Notes: generated by a model from the letters alone, not told the origin. A stretch of 64,000 nucleotides of DNA from Amylostereum areolatum (GCA_012932865.1 SAXG01000037.1:388622-452621), one strand, 5' to 3'. Shown: positions 1 to 12,570, counted from the first letter of the stretch. Numbers and translations are program-made.

Positions 1-1
1 T

Positions 2-1580
2 CTTGTTTGGCGAGAGTCTTCGGACCTCATGGGCGAGATAGCTGCTTCGGGCGAGTGGGACGATAAGGAGGAAGTATACATACCAGCTGTGAACGAAATG
101 ACCGCTAGGGTGAGAACTAAATATCTGGTGGCTCCAATAACTCATCGTCTTCCGTAGTTCGCTTTGAGTGTTATCGCACGGTGCGGATTTGGCTTGCCAA
201 TGCACTGGGACACGGAATCCGACCTTGATGGCGATAGTCAAGATGACATGGTTTTTGGACGAGCCTTGGGCACGGTGTCTGACTCGTTCCTATTGAGGCT
301 GATTACTCCGCGCTGGATGTACTGGCTCCCCATCCGAAGGTCCGTCCGTTTGTGTGGTGTAGCTCTCCTTACTCTCATGCACGCGACCAGGCTCCAAGAA
401 ATTGAAAAGGCGTACACATGGCTTAGACACACCATGACCCTGCTTATCGCAGCTCGTCGCGAAGAGTTTGGACAGGACCCTGCGTCAGAGACGCGACAAG
501 ATCTGTTCAGCAAGATGGTCCAAGCAAGTCGGAAAGAAGGAAAGCTGGCTATGTCAGATGATGAGCTTGTACGTGATGTCGCGTCCCCCCTACCTCCTTG
601 ATCACAACAGGGTATTTCAGATTGGAAACACGTTCTTGATGCTATTTGCTGGACACGGTACGATGATACGCTATACTCAGATATATCACACTAATAATAG
701 GAGTTCTACCAGATACGACGGCGAAGGCGTTAGATGCTACGCTCGGGTTCCTCGCTCTCTATCAAGATATCCAGGACGAGGTCTTTCAAGAACTCGCCGC
801 TGTCCTCGAAGATGATCCCGAATTGGTACGTTCGGATTCTATTTCTATTGATTTCGGCTTCGTGACTCAGTCTTCTTCACTAGTCGTTCGCAGCATACAA
901 TCGTATGCATAAGCTTCAGGCGTGCTTCATGGAAGCTGCCCGACTGTTCCGTATGTCCACATCCTTATCGAAGTCAACCAGCCGTTGTTCATCACGAATG
1001 TCCCCGCAGCCGGCGGATTGGTCATGTTCCGTGATGCGACTGAAGATGTCATTCTGAAAACCGACAACCCGGGATCGCCATCTATTGCCCTGCAGAAGGG
1101 CACCCGCATCATCGTCGACACCATTGGAATGCGTACGCCTGGCCTCACTCAGTCCTCCGTCTGATATATCTGATGTCGCACGATGGTGCTACAGACTATA
1201 ACCCCCGGTACTTCCCCGAACCGGAAGAATATCGACCTTCGAGATGGTACGACGCTCCTGAGAGTGATCTCACCATGTTCTCCATGGGTTCGCGTGCGTG
1301 TAAGTCATCATCAGCAAGTCTGTACGGAGGACGTAAATGCTTAGACTTCCTTGTTGTATATTTAGGCCTGGGTCGGCGGTTCGCGTTGACGGAGACGGCG
1401 TGTTTTCTCGCGAAGATGCTGCAGCGCTGGCGTGTGGACGTTGTCCTGGAGAACGGCGAGTCGAGAGAGGAGTGGCGAAAAAGGGTCATGGTAGGCTTTG
1501 TTAGCATGGCGTTTGGCGTCGGCACGGTTCCTGTCCGGCTGGTCAAACGACCCCGTCCACGGGATGCGGCTGGGAAGTAG
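2..1580 (+). CDS. Cytochrome P450, 5'-truncated by the window edge
   Basis: C-terminal two thirds or so of a microsomal P450 monooxygenase. Exons 2-109, 158-568, 621-657, 713-825, 884-950, 1010-1132, 1195-1299 and 1366-1580 join in phase. Visible landmarks in order: the I-helix oxygen-activation motif as GHDTTAK across the intron at 658-712, a PERF-type segment (FPEPEEYRPSRW), and the haem-cysteine loop FSMGSRACLGRRFA, whose cysteine codon is split by the last intron. The protein ends about 60 residues after this loop, as usual. The N-terminal anchor lies outside the window. The substrate cannot be told from sequence. Two methyltransferase genes follow directly on the other strand, which would suit a small secondary-metabolism group, but that link is inference. 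The family is certain; the CYP subfamily is not assigned. Confidence 0.93.
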
Positions 1581-1720
1581 ATTCTCCCTTCTCGAGGGGA
1601 GCAGGAACGCTGGGACAATCATGCGCATTGGTACTGACTGTCGTTTGTCCTTCTATAACGAACACATTATAGTAGAAGTCATTTGACCGACAAGACGATA
1701 TAAGTCACGAATTACGGCGT

Positions 1721-2893
1721 CTACAATCGCGTCACCTTCCAAGTCAAAAGCCAGAATTTCGCGCCCTCCAGCATCTCGAAGGCCTTCATACTAAGGGATT
1801 CATCCAATGCTTCCAATGTGGTCTCGACCCTGACGCTGCCCTTCTCAAATACTCCGCCGTCCCATAGCTCCCGCCAGCTGTCTGGGTCGTGACAAAACAT
1901 GGTCCTCTCCATGCCCTTGCTCGCGGGGCGGAGACCTTTCTCCGGCAATGCCCCATGCCGGCCGAAAATTATGGATCCGGGCTCTGGGGAGAGAAGACCC
2001 GCCATAGCGCGCGCGAGGTGAAGTTGACCCTCCTCGTTGAAAAGATGAAAGAAGGCGGACGCGTGGATGGCGGAAACATGGCCGTGGAGCGGGTTGAGGG
2101 TCGTCAACGTGGTCAAAGTCGGACGGGACGTTGTGGGCGACAACGTCTTCGTGAAGGGTTGAACGATCTCCAGACAGGTGGCGTCGAAAGCGTTACCTGC
2201 GATGAACGGGACCGTGAAGGTCTCAGGCGTCGTTTTGAACAGCTCATGTCCTAGGTTCCAGAAGTCTATATCCTGCGTCAGCGATCCGATTTAGTATCCG
2301 GCGGAAGGCACGAGAGCCGACCTTGGTGGAGATCCGTGGCCACGACGTTCTCTTTGGGATACCCATCTGCGATAGCCTTGCGGAGGTCATTTCCAACTGA
2401 GGGTTACACGTCCAGTCTCCGTCGTCGGCATATCATTGACATGTACCACGCAGACAAAAAAGCTCACAGCAGCACCCCATCTCCAGAAATATCGCCCCTT
2501 CGCGCTCCGCACCCAGTTTGAGCAGATCCTTGTAAGGAAATAGTCTTGAGATCTTCAGGCTGCGATCCCGTTTTCAGCACCATACCTATGGATGTGGCGA
2601 GGACTTCGCGAAACGAACCTTGTCCACTCAAAATAGCGGATGCACGGATACGGATAGACCTACACACGCCCCGGATCTAGACGGTCAGTAAAATGATTTT
2701 TTTCTAAAAGATCGAGGTGTACCGCGAACGCCTTAGCTTGGAGGTCGAGGATGTGCTCTTTCAGTCCTTCATCGTCCTGAATGCCTGTTTGCTGTTTGAG
2801 GAAGATCGATTCTTGCTCGCCCAGGTTATAGAGACTTGTGTCCAAAGACCGGAGGTGCAATGGGGTCTCCAAATATCTATCGGTGTGAGTCAT
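1721..2893 (-). CDS. SAM-dependent methyltransferase-like protein, copy 1
   Basis: Predicted 307-residue soluble protein. Exons on the minus strand: 2893-2723, 2659-2619, 2559-2468, 2396-2322 and 2265-1721, all in phase. The SAM-binding region is visible as GAIFLEMGCCFGNDLRK (motif I, split by an intron inside the Gly/Cys run), then an acidic motif II segment NVVATDLHQ. Downstream segments AIHASAFFHLF and LLSPEPGSIIFG are strongly shared with copy 2. This is the fungal methyltransferase type often found in basidiomycete and ascomycete meroterpenoid-like clusters; the acceptor substrate is unknown. A TATA-like box (TATAAAAG on the minus strand, near 2970) lies about 75 nt upstream of the ATG. 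Introns occupy the same places and phases as in copy 2, so the two arose by tandem duplication. Function beyond methyltransferase fold is inferred. Confidence 0.85.
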
Positions 2894-3815
2894 TTCGGGA
2901 GCGAGGTCGGTGGGAGGGGGGATGGAGCGTTCGAATTATTGTGTGCATTGAGAGCGATGGTCTTCCGCCCTTTTATAAGTACTTAGGGCGGCTGCTTCGT
3001 TAGTTTGTAAACACTCGGCATCGAGAAACTCAGGCATGTCGCATACTAAGAGAGTATCCGGTTTAACCTTGAAGGTTGAATCTTGACGAGCAAGCGGGGC
3101 TTAGAAATGAGCGACGGGGAGTTAGGCTGGCTCCTGACTCTGTGACAGACTCAGCACGACTGACGCGACGGAGCCGCGTCAACCCACACCAGCCCTGTCT
3201 GCACGGGAAAGAGAAAAAATGATGACTTGAGACTCAGCCTGCATAAGGAATCAACAAAGCGGTTTACGATGGGCGAAATAACTCAAAGGGTGGCGTAGAC
3301 TGCGGTGGGACTTCCACCTGATGGACGAACGTAACGCTAAACTTCTAATGGGTGATTCAACCGCCGGGGTAGAGCATTCGACTCATCGCTTACTTTGCGA
3401 GGTAGGGGCTAGGTTCTGTTTCCCGCAGCGCAGCCAAATTCGAAGTCCATCACGTGTCTCGTTTGTATTTTCCTACACTTTTTAGTACATTTCATGCCAA
3501 TTCATCGGATCCCGGTCCTGCTCCCCTGTTTGAGAGGCCGTTTCATCAGTCCTCATAGCGGAAGATGAATAGCTAGAGAATTACAGGGCAGAGGACAGGC
3601 GGTAGGGGGTAGATTGCTTGCGATACGAATGCGCGAGGGAGAAAGACCGCTATGCCGGGCGTATTGGCAAGAAACAACCGAGAGTAGATCAGTAGTACAC
3701 GGTGCGCGACGCGCAGAGCAAGATGAAGGCACTGAGGCGGCGCTTGTCGAGCGTTGATGTAAGACAAAGTATACAATCGTAAGGACCCACAAGAAGCGCG
3801 CACAAGAGCGCGTGT
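2894..3815. other. Intergenic stretch between the two methyltransferase genes
   Basis: About 0.9 kb. The first 100 nt hold the promoter of copy 1. Open frames at 3553-3837 carry no recognisable domain and look like chance frames. I see nothing else I can support. Confidence 0.5.
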
Positions 3816-5007
3816 TCACAGCCTGGTCACCTTCCAAGCAAGCCAGTAAGACTTGGACGCCCTCTCAGGTCTCTCCGCCTCTGTCAGCTCCGTCTCCACC
3901 TTCACTGTGCCCTTTGCGAACACCTTGCCGTCCCAAAGCTCCCGCCAACTGTCCGGACCATGGCAAAACCCCTCACGCGCGAGGAGAGTGGACGTGCGAA
4001 AGCCTTTGTGTGGGAGGCCAGCGTGCTGCCCGAAGACCATGGAGCCAGGCTCGGGGGACAGGAGACCGGCGACGGCGTGCGCGAGACGCTGCTGTCCGTC
4101 CTCGTCGAAGAGATGGAAGAAGGAGGAGGCGTGAATGGCGGAAACATGTCCGCGCAGGGGGTTGAGCGACTTCAGCTCCCCGAGGATAGGGCGGGACGTC
4201 GTAGGGGGCGACGCAGTAGTAAAAGGAGAGACGGTCTCGAGGTGAACAGGGTCAAAGGCGTCGCCTGCGACGAAGGTGACTGGATACATCTCGTGCGTCG
4301 TATTGAAGAGCTTCTGTCCAAGGTCCCAGAATTCTGGAAGAAGAAGATGAGTGATAAATATGCAGAGGACGGTGTACGATATAGACCTTGATAAAGATCG
4401 GAGGCAACGACGTTTTGGGCAGGGAATCCGTCCGCGATAGCCTTTCGAGGATCATTTCCAACTAAGTGATATGCGTGAGTTCGTGGTCATATCATCCTGT
4501 CTAAAGACCTACAGCAGCAGCCCAAGTCGAGGTAAATTGCGCCTTCCCGTTTGGCGCCCAAGTTAAGAAGGTCCTTGTATGGGAACAGTCTGGAAATCTT
4601 CAGTCTATGATCGCGAGCACATGTATCAGTGGATGTTGTGATCCATGAACGCTGAACAGTGAAATGCGTACTTCGTCCAGGGGAATCGAAGAATGCACGG
4701 GTAGGGGAAGACCTGCATCGGCCATACGGCTTCGGTCAAGATCACTCCGTCTGCATTCGATGAACGAACGAACCGCGTAAGCTTCTGCCTGAATACGGAA
4801 AATGTGTCTCTTCAGTTCATCGTCGTCGGTGATCCCCGATTGCTGTTTGAAGAACGCGGTCTCCGTCTCATCAAGACCATAATACTTTTCATCGAGAGGC
4901 GGGATAGCGTCCTTTGGAATGACTTGGCCTGCCGCAACACCCAACATCAACCGAAGAGATTTTCGGAAAAGGAGTACACACTGACCTTGAACGACGAACT
5001 GAGCCAT
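3816..5007 (-). CDS. SAM-dependent methyltransferase-like protein, copy 2
   Basis: Predicted 300-residue paralogue of the protein at 1721-2893, same strand, so a head-to-tail tandem duplicate. Exons: 5007-4986, 4928-4774, 4712-4672, 4604-4513, 4461-4387 and 4333-3816, phases consistent. The first exon is tiny (MAQFVVQ plus one base) and has no counterpart in copy 1, whose ATG falls in what is exon 2 here. Motif I reads GAIYLDLGCC then GNDPRKA across an intron, motif II reads NVVASDLYQ. The FPYPCILRF segment in exon 3 matches VYPYPCIRYF of copy 1. The C-terminal exon is highly conserved between copies, including SAIHAS, LLSPEPGS, FCH-PDSWRELWDG and WKVTRL at the very end. Both copies keep the SAM motifs, so both could be active. 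The acceptor is unknown. Confidence 0.85.
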
Positions 5008-7144
5008 TTGGGATGAAGCAGTGTGTTGACGATATATCGCGACGGTCTCAACATATAAAGGCGCGTACGCGCTTAGAGGTTATTTTTGAACGCGTCGGCG
5101 GCTCGGCCTGCTCGCGTCCCGGCGGAACACAGGGTACAGTATTACGGCGGCATCGCGGTCCCAGCCCGGTCCTATGAGCTGCTGGCAGATGTCGTCAGAT
5201 AGCACGACAAGATAGATCATAGTGACCGTGTAATTACAGTATAGAGGCTCGCGTACTGGCACTGCTCGAAGGAGAAGAATGACCAGACCATCGACGTTGC
5301 TCGCACTGAAGTTGAGGAGCGCGAACTGCCTCGGCAATAACCGATGACGACACGACAGGACACGACGACGACAAAGCCAACGTCGAGGCTCTCCATTTTG
5401 CCCTTCGCCAGCCTTCGCCGCCTCCACTCAGACTCTAAGTTATCCATCGCGTTGATATACGTCTGTAGAGCGGAATGGTATTGGGAATCGACCTAGGAAG
5501 ACCTGAAGGAGAAGTCAAGGCAGGACTGAGGGATATTGCGGCTATTGCGAAACGTTGCAGGTATGTTCGACGTCGTGCTATGCGTCCTTTTCTCATGTAT
5601 CTGCGTTGGATCCTTGCGTTTACTTTCATAGTCATCTCCCCTTTGAACCGACCAACCGTACCCGAGGTTTCATGGATATACCCTCAAACCCACCGCGTCG
5701 ACACATCATCGCCAGCACCCCTCTTTCAACGACTGGCCAAGCAGGCGTCCGATACCATGACATATCCTCCAGTAACTTCAGTTGGCCCTGCTTCCGCATC
5801 TCGCTTTTACAATGATATATGTGAATACGCGCTTTTGCACCCGAGACACGTCGTTGACCCAGACGAAGGGTCCCCCGAAATGATGGCGACGAACATTGTT
5901 ATATCATCGTTTCATACCAGCCTGCGGTCTGCAAACGATGTAGAGTGCCCCGCCATAGTTGTTTCGGGACTTAACAACGTTCGTCCCCTCTTGCCGTATC
6001 TCTGAATGTACACTTACCGTGGAGTATTCATAGGCACACCCGTCATCTTCGCACACACAAGAACAACGCAGTTCTGCCACACCTTGCATGTACCTTTAGA
6101 GCATCCACCTCCAGGTTCGTCTGTATCTTTTGTTCTGTGATGCATCGCAAGCTGACGGTTCCGTCGCCCTACGGATTCGAACAACCGATCATTGCTATAT
6201 TGTGGAGGCAATTTAGAAGAATCCAAGGCTTTCCCATGGACGTTCACCACGGTCCTCGCGAAAAGAGGTTCAAAAGCACCACCCCCGAGTCTGCTATCCT
6301 CCACTCGCCTACGCCACCACGCCAGCCTCAGTGCTCTTCTCCTCAAAGATGGCTACCCTCACCGGTCTCGCAATCGTCGGGTTTGCGCCCGCAACTGGCG
6401 TCGCTCGGCGTGAAGTTTCAACCTACACTCCTTCCCAAATCCCCAAACTTGACGGTCATTCTCACCAACGTTGTTGGCGTCACTCTACATGACGTCCCTT
6501 TCAGCAAGTCTCGTTTGTTTTACATCCCATTTATTTTCTGATGCTTTTAAGTAGTACGTGCTATCACCATCAAGAAGTCGACATCCGATGTTTGAGTCCG
6601 CGGTAGACGTGGATTTGGTACTTCCTACTGGCGCACCTTGGTCCGGAACCGTTTCAGTCCTCCTTGCGGGCGTCCAAAAGCAGGCTCTCGTACGGCTCGT
6701 TCTCCTTCCCTTTGGAGCTCTCTTCCTTAACCATGGTGCTGACATCGATCGCGAGTGACACTGATGCTGCCTTTGCTCCTTGCTCCCCTAGAACATGTCC
6801 TGTACCCTCTAGTCTCGACCGACCTTTCAGTACCTTGGCGGCTGAGGGGATCACAGTGTACCTATAACTTTAATGCACTCCCAGTTACCGCGGCGTGTAT
6901 CGTCTTACTTTCGCTCTCGGTAGAGTTTCCGATTTGTGATTCATTTTGATTTTCGTCATGTATGCGTGTGTACCCATAATTTATCCAGCGAGTGGAAGCA
7001 ATGTCATATCGATTGAATCGACGTACGCGCAGCATCGACGTCTGCTTGGGGGGTCATATGTACTGTATATTATACATGATAGTCTCCGAGTCCGTGGCTG
7101 TTTTGTGCGTAAGGGTCATACCGCCTGCTGACGTTGTTGAAGAA
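5008..7144. other. Gene-poor stretch, no supported gene
   Basis: About 2.1 kb between methyltransferase copy 2 and the DUF6533 gene. A short plus-strand frame from 5475 (MVLGIDLGRPEGEV...) is followed by a plausible intron (gtatgt at 5560 to ttcatag near 5630), but the product matches no family I know and soon ends. Frames at 6137-6541 and 6349-6490 also show no domain. I treat the region as intergenic or holding decayed sequence. Confidence 0.4.
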
Positions 7145-9190
7145 TCAGTGCGATTCGGGCTGATATACCGAACGAGGGTATACCAAGTTTATGTCGTCAA
7201 CAATTGTGAGGTGCGACCCGCTGGTGCTGGTGCGGCTCGTAAGAGTCGTATCGTTGAAGAGCGTCGATGGACCAGCGCCGAGGGCTGCGAGATCGTGAGC
7301 ATTCTCGTCCGGATATAAACTGGTCCCGTCTTCGACTGCAGGCGTGAACGATGCGCGACGGATAAAGCGTTCTGGGACGGAGTTGGGCGCGAAGGTGAGC
7401 TGCGCGACGTGACGACTCTGCACCTGCATCTCGTACTCCGACGTGAAGCCTGTCCCTTTACAAGAAACGCCTCTGAGACTGAGGATAAGTCGGGAGGTCT
7501 ATGCTATGTCAGCCGTCCATAGTCAACGACAAGGTGCAGCTGCAAGACTTACAGCGACGGAAATTGTTGCGACGGTCCAGCTACGAACGGGAAGGATCAA
7601 TAAACAGCAATTGATGATATGAAGGGGAGTGCCACTAACGCTAGTCCCACACCGGCGAGGGGGGAGTCGGGCACGATATAAGACGGGATAAGGTTGGATA
7701 GGTTTGCACCTAAGCCGCACCGTGCGTGAGAGGCAAGTACGAGGATAGATACCAACTTGAAGGTTCCTTACAACAAATTCTGACCCAATTTCGACCACGC
7801 GTGAGTCACGACGTACGGAAAACTGGAAGCGCAGTGTATTTTGATTACTCACGCTAAGGTGAATATAACGCCATCTCGGACGAACGTGCGTTGAATGCCC
7901 ATTGGTGTATTCTTCGCTCGATAGTCTTCGTAGATACGGTAAGCGATCAACGCAAGACAGCATCCTGGAGAGATCATCAGTAAGGGTGGGTGCGATGGAG
8001 TGTTCAGCCGCCGCTACGCGCCATGATATCCAAAGTTGACGAGCCTAAGTAGGTGTAAGCGCTTTCACGGGGACCTTTGTATATGGTTGCTCACCATGCA
8101 TTGTCTCCTCGGCTGATGGAATTATTTGGTGAAGCGGGGGACGAACATCCGTGAATGGGGATCTCTGGAGGATAGGGCACGCTCCGGCCGTTTGTAACGG
8201 CGGCCAGAATAGCGAACGTAACCTCGCACTGGTGAAGGTGACACGGATTAGTGCTCGTGTAGCTGCGCAACGTCGCTGGCGTATCTTACTATCGTTTCAG
8301 CTGGCAGAAGATGTGTGAGTGCAATGTTGTCAGCAGTAGAGCCGACACTTAAGACACTTACTGGTGTACAGAACCAACAAGGTCCAGCGCACTGATGTGA
8401 AATTCTATCAGCCAAGGCCACACCACCAAAAACGGAAAACGTACCAATCTTCCTACCGCCGTAGAACGCGTCGATACGGACTGCAAGGAGCATGTTGACA
8501 AGGATGGAGAGTATGACAACACCGCTAAAGGGGAGTAAGCTCGTCGTGGTCGAAAGCGAACCAATACCCCAACGCACGCTACTTGGAACCATTCGACGCC
8601 GGAACAGCTACATGTAACCGATTATCAGCACATCACGTCGTAAAACCCGTACAAAGATACTGACAAAGTTGTACTGTGCCGTGTCGTGCTAACGTCTAGC
8701 AGTGCATTGTTTGAGATCGCTTTGTATACAAACTGAATCTCGGACCCACCGAAAGTGACGTATCTGAAAGCATGTCAGGCGGCCCCTTTCTTTCAACTGG
8801 AGAACCTCACGTACATGAGATACATGAGACCAAAGTAGCGACACACGAAGAACGTCAGCGCGGGAGGTGTGAATAACCGGCCCCTAGTGCGAGTTAGGAA
8901 CAGCATGTGCGTGGATGAATAACGGCGCGCTCTCACTTCCACATCCTGTGCACCTAAACAGCGCTGATTAGTGGGCTTTCTAGCGGCGGATATTGGGGGC
9001 GTACTTCTTGGTCCATGGTGACGAGAATGTCGTATAAGACCCAAGTGACTGCTGCAACTGAACACGCCGTCAATATGCAGTCGTAGATGGTAGGATATAC
9101 GAGATCGAACCCACCATAATTCCACTCTACGATCATAGAATCGCGCACGGCGTGCTGGAGAAGAACGAGCTGCTTCTCGAATGTAGCCAT
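7145..9190 (-). CDS. DUF6533-type multi-pass membrane protein
   Basis: Integral membrane protein of a large basidiomycete-specific family of unknown function with about seven helices. Exon 1 (9190-9005) encodes a TM helix ending in WVLYDILVTMDQE; a 17-nt exon (8953-8937) completes the signature D-x-E-V-x-x-x-W as DQEVHRMWK; exons 8883-8815, 8763-8694 and 8607-8445 follow in phase and give further helices, e.g. LTFFVCRYFGLMYL and ILVNMLLAVRIDAFYGG. Middle exons between about 8440 and 7560 are harder to place and I do not give exact limits. The last exon (from about 7500 to 7145) has the usual hydrophilic tail starting SRLILSLRG-like and ends after YQPESH. The location is probably a cell membrane; no ligand is known. 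Alternative: decayed copy, since some middle segments fit the family poorly. Confidence 0.75.
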
Positions 9191-10408
9191 GGGTGAAAGA
9201 CGTAGGTGTGCTGGGCTTTCGCAATCCAGAGTGACTCAAGGGCGCTTCATAGATGTCGACCTGTGATTGCAAGTAGTACTCTTATGGGGACGTTCGCCGA
9301 GGCTGCGTTCGATTCATCAGTTTGAGCAAGACCCAAAGGAAAGACGGGAGATGGCTTCAGCGATTCAGAGGCTGAGTTGGGCACTGCCGCCTTGGGCCTT
9401 GAACCGCATCTCGTATCCAAAGATTTCCAGTGGCTTAGTCAAGGGGGCTATAACTGAGATGGCCTGATGGTCAGAAGACAAGAATGTATTGTCATAAACC
9501 TGACCATACAAGGAGATCGAACCGGTAAGCTCCCGCAGGCACATCGTGTGAGAGACTCGAGGGGAAAGGGGGAGTCCTAAAGTCTACATCGCGCACTATG
9601 TTGATCATTTGGTAGTTCGCTACACGTACGGAACATCGAAGCACAGGGCGCCTTGAATCGTCGGGATCAGACCACAGTTGTGCTAAAGGACAGGAATACA
9701 TACTAATGAGCCCGTTTCGTCGATCCACCTGTTTGTGTGGACACTTCCAAGCGTCAATTGTCAGTGTATATCACGAACGCCTTCTTGGTTCGCAATCAGC
9801 TTCTTGTTTTGTACTACGAAACGCATCGATCGCGCCAAGATAACAGCCACGAGATCGGGTGATGACGCCAAACGCGCACACGAGGAAGAGGACCGTTGTT
9901 GGAAAGCGAGTCGGGCACGTTTATTTCACAAAGCCCACCTGTCGGGCTCGTCAGGCAAGAGAAAGAAATGCGAAGCAACAGGACATACCGACCGTATCAA
10001 ACCCTTGCAGCTTGGCCCAAGCGAAAGATATTTCGAACATTGGGACTGTTCACATTCCCTCCCTGCTTCCCTCACTTTTGCTTCCACCGCCCCACCGAAT
10101 GATCATCCCAATCTTCTCCAAGGCCACCACGAGTCACAGCCAGATGGTCCTCCTCGTCCGCCATTGAAACACTCGAACTCGGCACCATCGACGATGTGAT
10201 CATCCTGACACGATGGCTATGGCGGTACATCGGGTGGTGCATATTGAGGCCTGGGGATACGATACCTCCGGTGTGAGAAGTCTCGCAGTACGGGAGCTAC
10301 AGAGAGTTCAACCTACAAGCATCCACTTTTCAATAAAGATAAAGGCGGAAGGGTGTGCAGGAGAAAAGACGCACCAGATGGGAACCAGGGTCCGGAACCA
10401 CACCGCCC
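9191..10408. other. Intergenic stretch with possible gene remnant
   Basis: About 1.2 kb. On the minus strand, segments at 9728-9492 (frame ending GAYRFDLLVWSGL) and about 9448-9360 (IFGYEMRFKAQGG then stop) read like the end of a protein but match nothing I know, and no start or domain can be found upstream. The plus-strand frame 9735-10199 has no recognisable features. Confidence 0.35.
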
Positions 10409-11535
10409 TTACAACTCATCCCTTCCTCGTGACGGCGTACTAACAATGCCACCCGTAACGCTCGCGAACCAGGCGCGTTGATCACAAGGGGAGGCCCAGT
10501 CCGGCGTATGTCCTAAGGATGAAGTCAGAACCGACCTCGAGACCGACCCAGACACGGCAGTCGACCGCCATGCGAAGCTCAAACTCACCACCGAAAAATG
10601 TCTGGAAGTGCATGCCTTTGACATGGGAGGTCGGATCGTCACGAAGGGAGAGTCCAGTGGCGTGTATGACCGATTTCCCGTCCACGTATACTTCAACTTC
10701 GCCTGCGCACATCGTCAGTTTCGTGTCGTTAACCGACAAACGTAAATGCACACCGTCCTCGACTCCTATGGCGTTCAGTTTGACCCGCATGCCAACCGCG
10801 ACCCATTTTCCCGCCTCGAACTTCCATGCACCGCGACCGACCGAGATACCGTAGTCGCTGTTCTGGTGCGAGTTCGGGACGGCGAGGAGGCGGGCGGCAT
10901 TCGTATCCGTGAGCGGGATGTACGCGTATAGCTCCCCGAGACCGTTCGCTCTGCCATGCAGGTGAGACGAGGAATGAAAAGCATAAGAGGGAAGCACACA
11001 CCTCCACATGAGCCGGAGATTGAAACACTTGCATCGTTCGTCTTGACGTCCTCCCGTGCACCTGTACGCCAGATCGCCAGTCCCGCCGACTTGCGCGCCC
11101 CTCAGCATCGATGTTCGCCCAAAGGTAAAACGAGGGATATAACGCACATATCCCCGGAAGCTTTCCGCCCTTCACCCACTGAAACCCCGGCTCGAACAGC
11201 ACCTCGTACCCCATGAACACTTCGCGCGTTCCCGTCCGCTGCAGCGCATGCTTGAATCCCTCCGCGCCCGCGAGATAGAACCCAAATCCACCCTTGATCC
11301 TCCCGCTCGGATTGATGCTCCCTGAGGGGTATTTCGCCTCCCACGCCTGCGTTCCATCCCGGTGGGTGGGTGCGGTGACGATGTTGTGTGTCAGGACGGA
11401 TGGGTTGGAGATCTTGTGAACGCCAAGGGCCACGTCGGTGAGAGGAACAAGATCTATGTTGTGGGTTTCCGTGTGGACCGCATTGGAAGTTGTGAAGGCG
11501 TCGGTGAGGCGGAGCGCAGGAAATGGCGGGGACAT
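10409..11535 (-). CDS. Polysaccharide lyase family 14-like protein
   Basis: Predicted 296-residue protein resembling PL14 (alginate/glucuronan lyases and related fungal proteins), a single beta-jelly-roll domain. Exons: 11535-11148, 11089-11002, 10950-10754, 10702-10589 and 10512-10409, phases agree. Typical landmarks: GGFGFYLAG, VKGGKLPGIFGG (across intron 1), CTGGRQDERC, LMWRANGLGELYAYIP, VEVYVDGK, then VKGMHFQTFFGGHTPDWASP and DQRAWFASV near the C-terminus, the most conserved stretch of fungal PL14. The assigned ATG gives MSPPFPALRL and no signal peptide; a longer in-frame start at 11646 also gives none, so either a signal exon lies further upstream or this copy is intracellular. Catalytic residues were not checked individually. 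A role in breaking acidic cell-wall polysaccharides is inferred from the family. Confidence 0.85.
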
Positions 11536-11965
11536 CGTAGACGGTGAGGACAACGTCCGGCGCTCCTTCCGGAGATCCGAGACGCTGTATGGCACGTGAC
11601 ACGCGGTGGACAATTTCTTGTTTGCAAGGCCGAACCTCAACGTCAACGTTCAACCGAAACCTGTAGGTATCAACTAGGGAGTGCACGCAGTTCCCCCAAG
11701 GCGGAGGATAACGGTCTCGATAAACATTCGTCGACCTTTAACTTCCAGGAACTCGGTATATGGCGTGCGCGCCAGAGATGTACAGAGATGTGGACCGACG
11801 CATGTTCGCCGGTACGTTGACGGGAGCATGCGTGATTATATATTATAACCTAGATACCACCCCGTCTCTGGAGAAGCCTAAAGACAGCTCTGATAGTCTA
11901 TTCGGAGTATCAAAAGTACATCCTCTGCCAGCAAACGATTGCAACTTCATCCAACTTCAATGAAC
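11536..11965. other. Intergenic, upstream of PL14-like gene
   Basis: About 430 nt between the PL14-like start and the inverted-repeat element. No TATA box could be placed with confidence; nothing else seen. Confidence 0.4.
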
Positions 11966-12179
11966 ATATGTCGGAAAAAAGGTTTTGACTTTATAATCTG
12001 TTTGGGTTGTAAGCGGTTGATAAGCTATCTTACCCGCAATTTCCAGCACTTGAATAGCCATACACGATTTGTAATCAGATTAAAAACCTCTTATAAGGTA
12101 CTTTATCACCTAAAAATGGCATGTTTATAATCAATTCAGGTTCAATTATAACCGTTATAAACCCCCACCCCCGATTGAG

Positions 12180-12270
12180 GACTTCGACACTGGAGCCCAC
12201 GAGTTCCGAACCAGGTTCTGAACCCGGTTCTGAACCGAGTTCTGAACCCGGTTCCGAACCTGAGCCAGGA
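12180..12270. repeat. Cluster of palindromic GGTTC-N-GAACC units, left arm
   Basis: Short units such as GGTTCTGAACCC and GGTTCCGAACC repeat about five times with 12-nt spacing. Each unit is nearly self-complementary. An equivalent cluster occurs at 12879-12957 in the right arm. Confidence 0.75.
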
Positions 12271-12570
12271 CAATTGAGCGTAACACTCTGTCACAACGGA
12301 CTCGAGGTCTGAACTTCGCGCGCAACCCAAAAAGGAAGGCGCTGACTCAGCGTCACCTCGAGCCCTCCTGCTGCGGTTTGTTTCTCTGACCACCACCATC
12401 GTCGCGCCCCCCGTCGCTCGCTACCGCTGTCATACTGCGCATCCGCATGCCCTTGCCATCATCTTCCTCGCCTCCACTTCTACCGCTCGTCGCTCCTCCC
12501 GTTCTGTCCCGGGCGCCTGCCACTCCTCCCGCCCTGCCATGCTATGCTGCTTCTCCCGCTGTTTCCGCCA

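Noticed and set aside
5475..6005. Plus-strand frame beginning MVLGIDLGRPEGEV with a plausible intron
   Set aside because: Good-looking intron, but both reading options after it end quickly without domain; not called as a gene.
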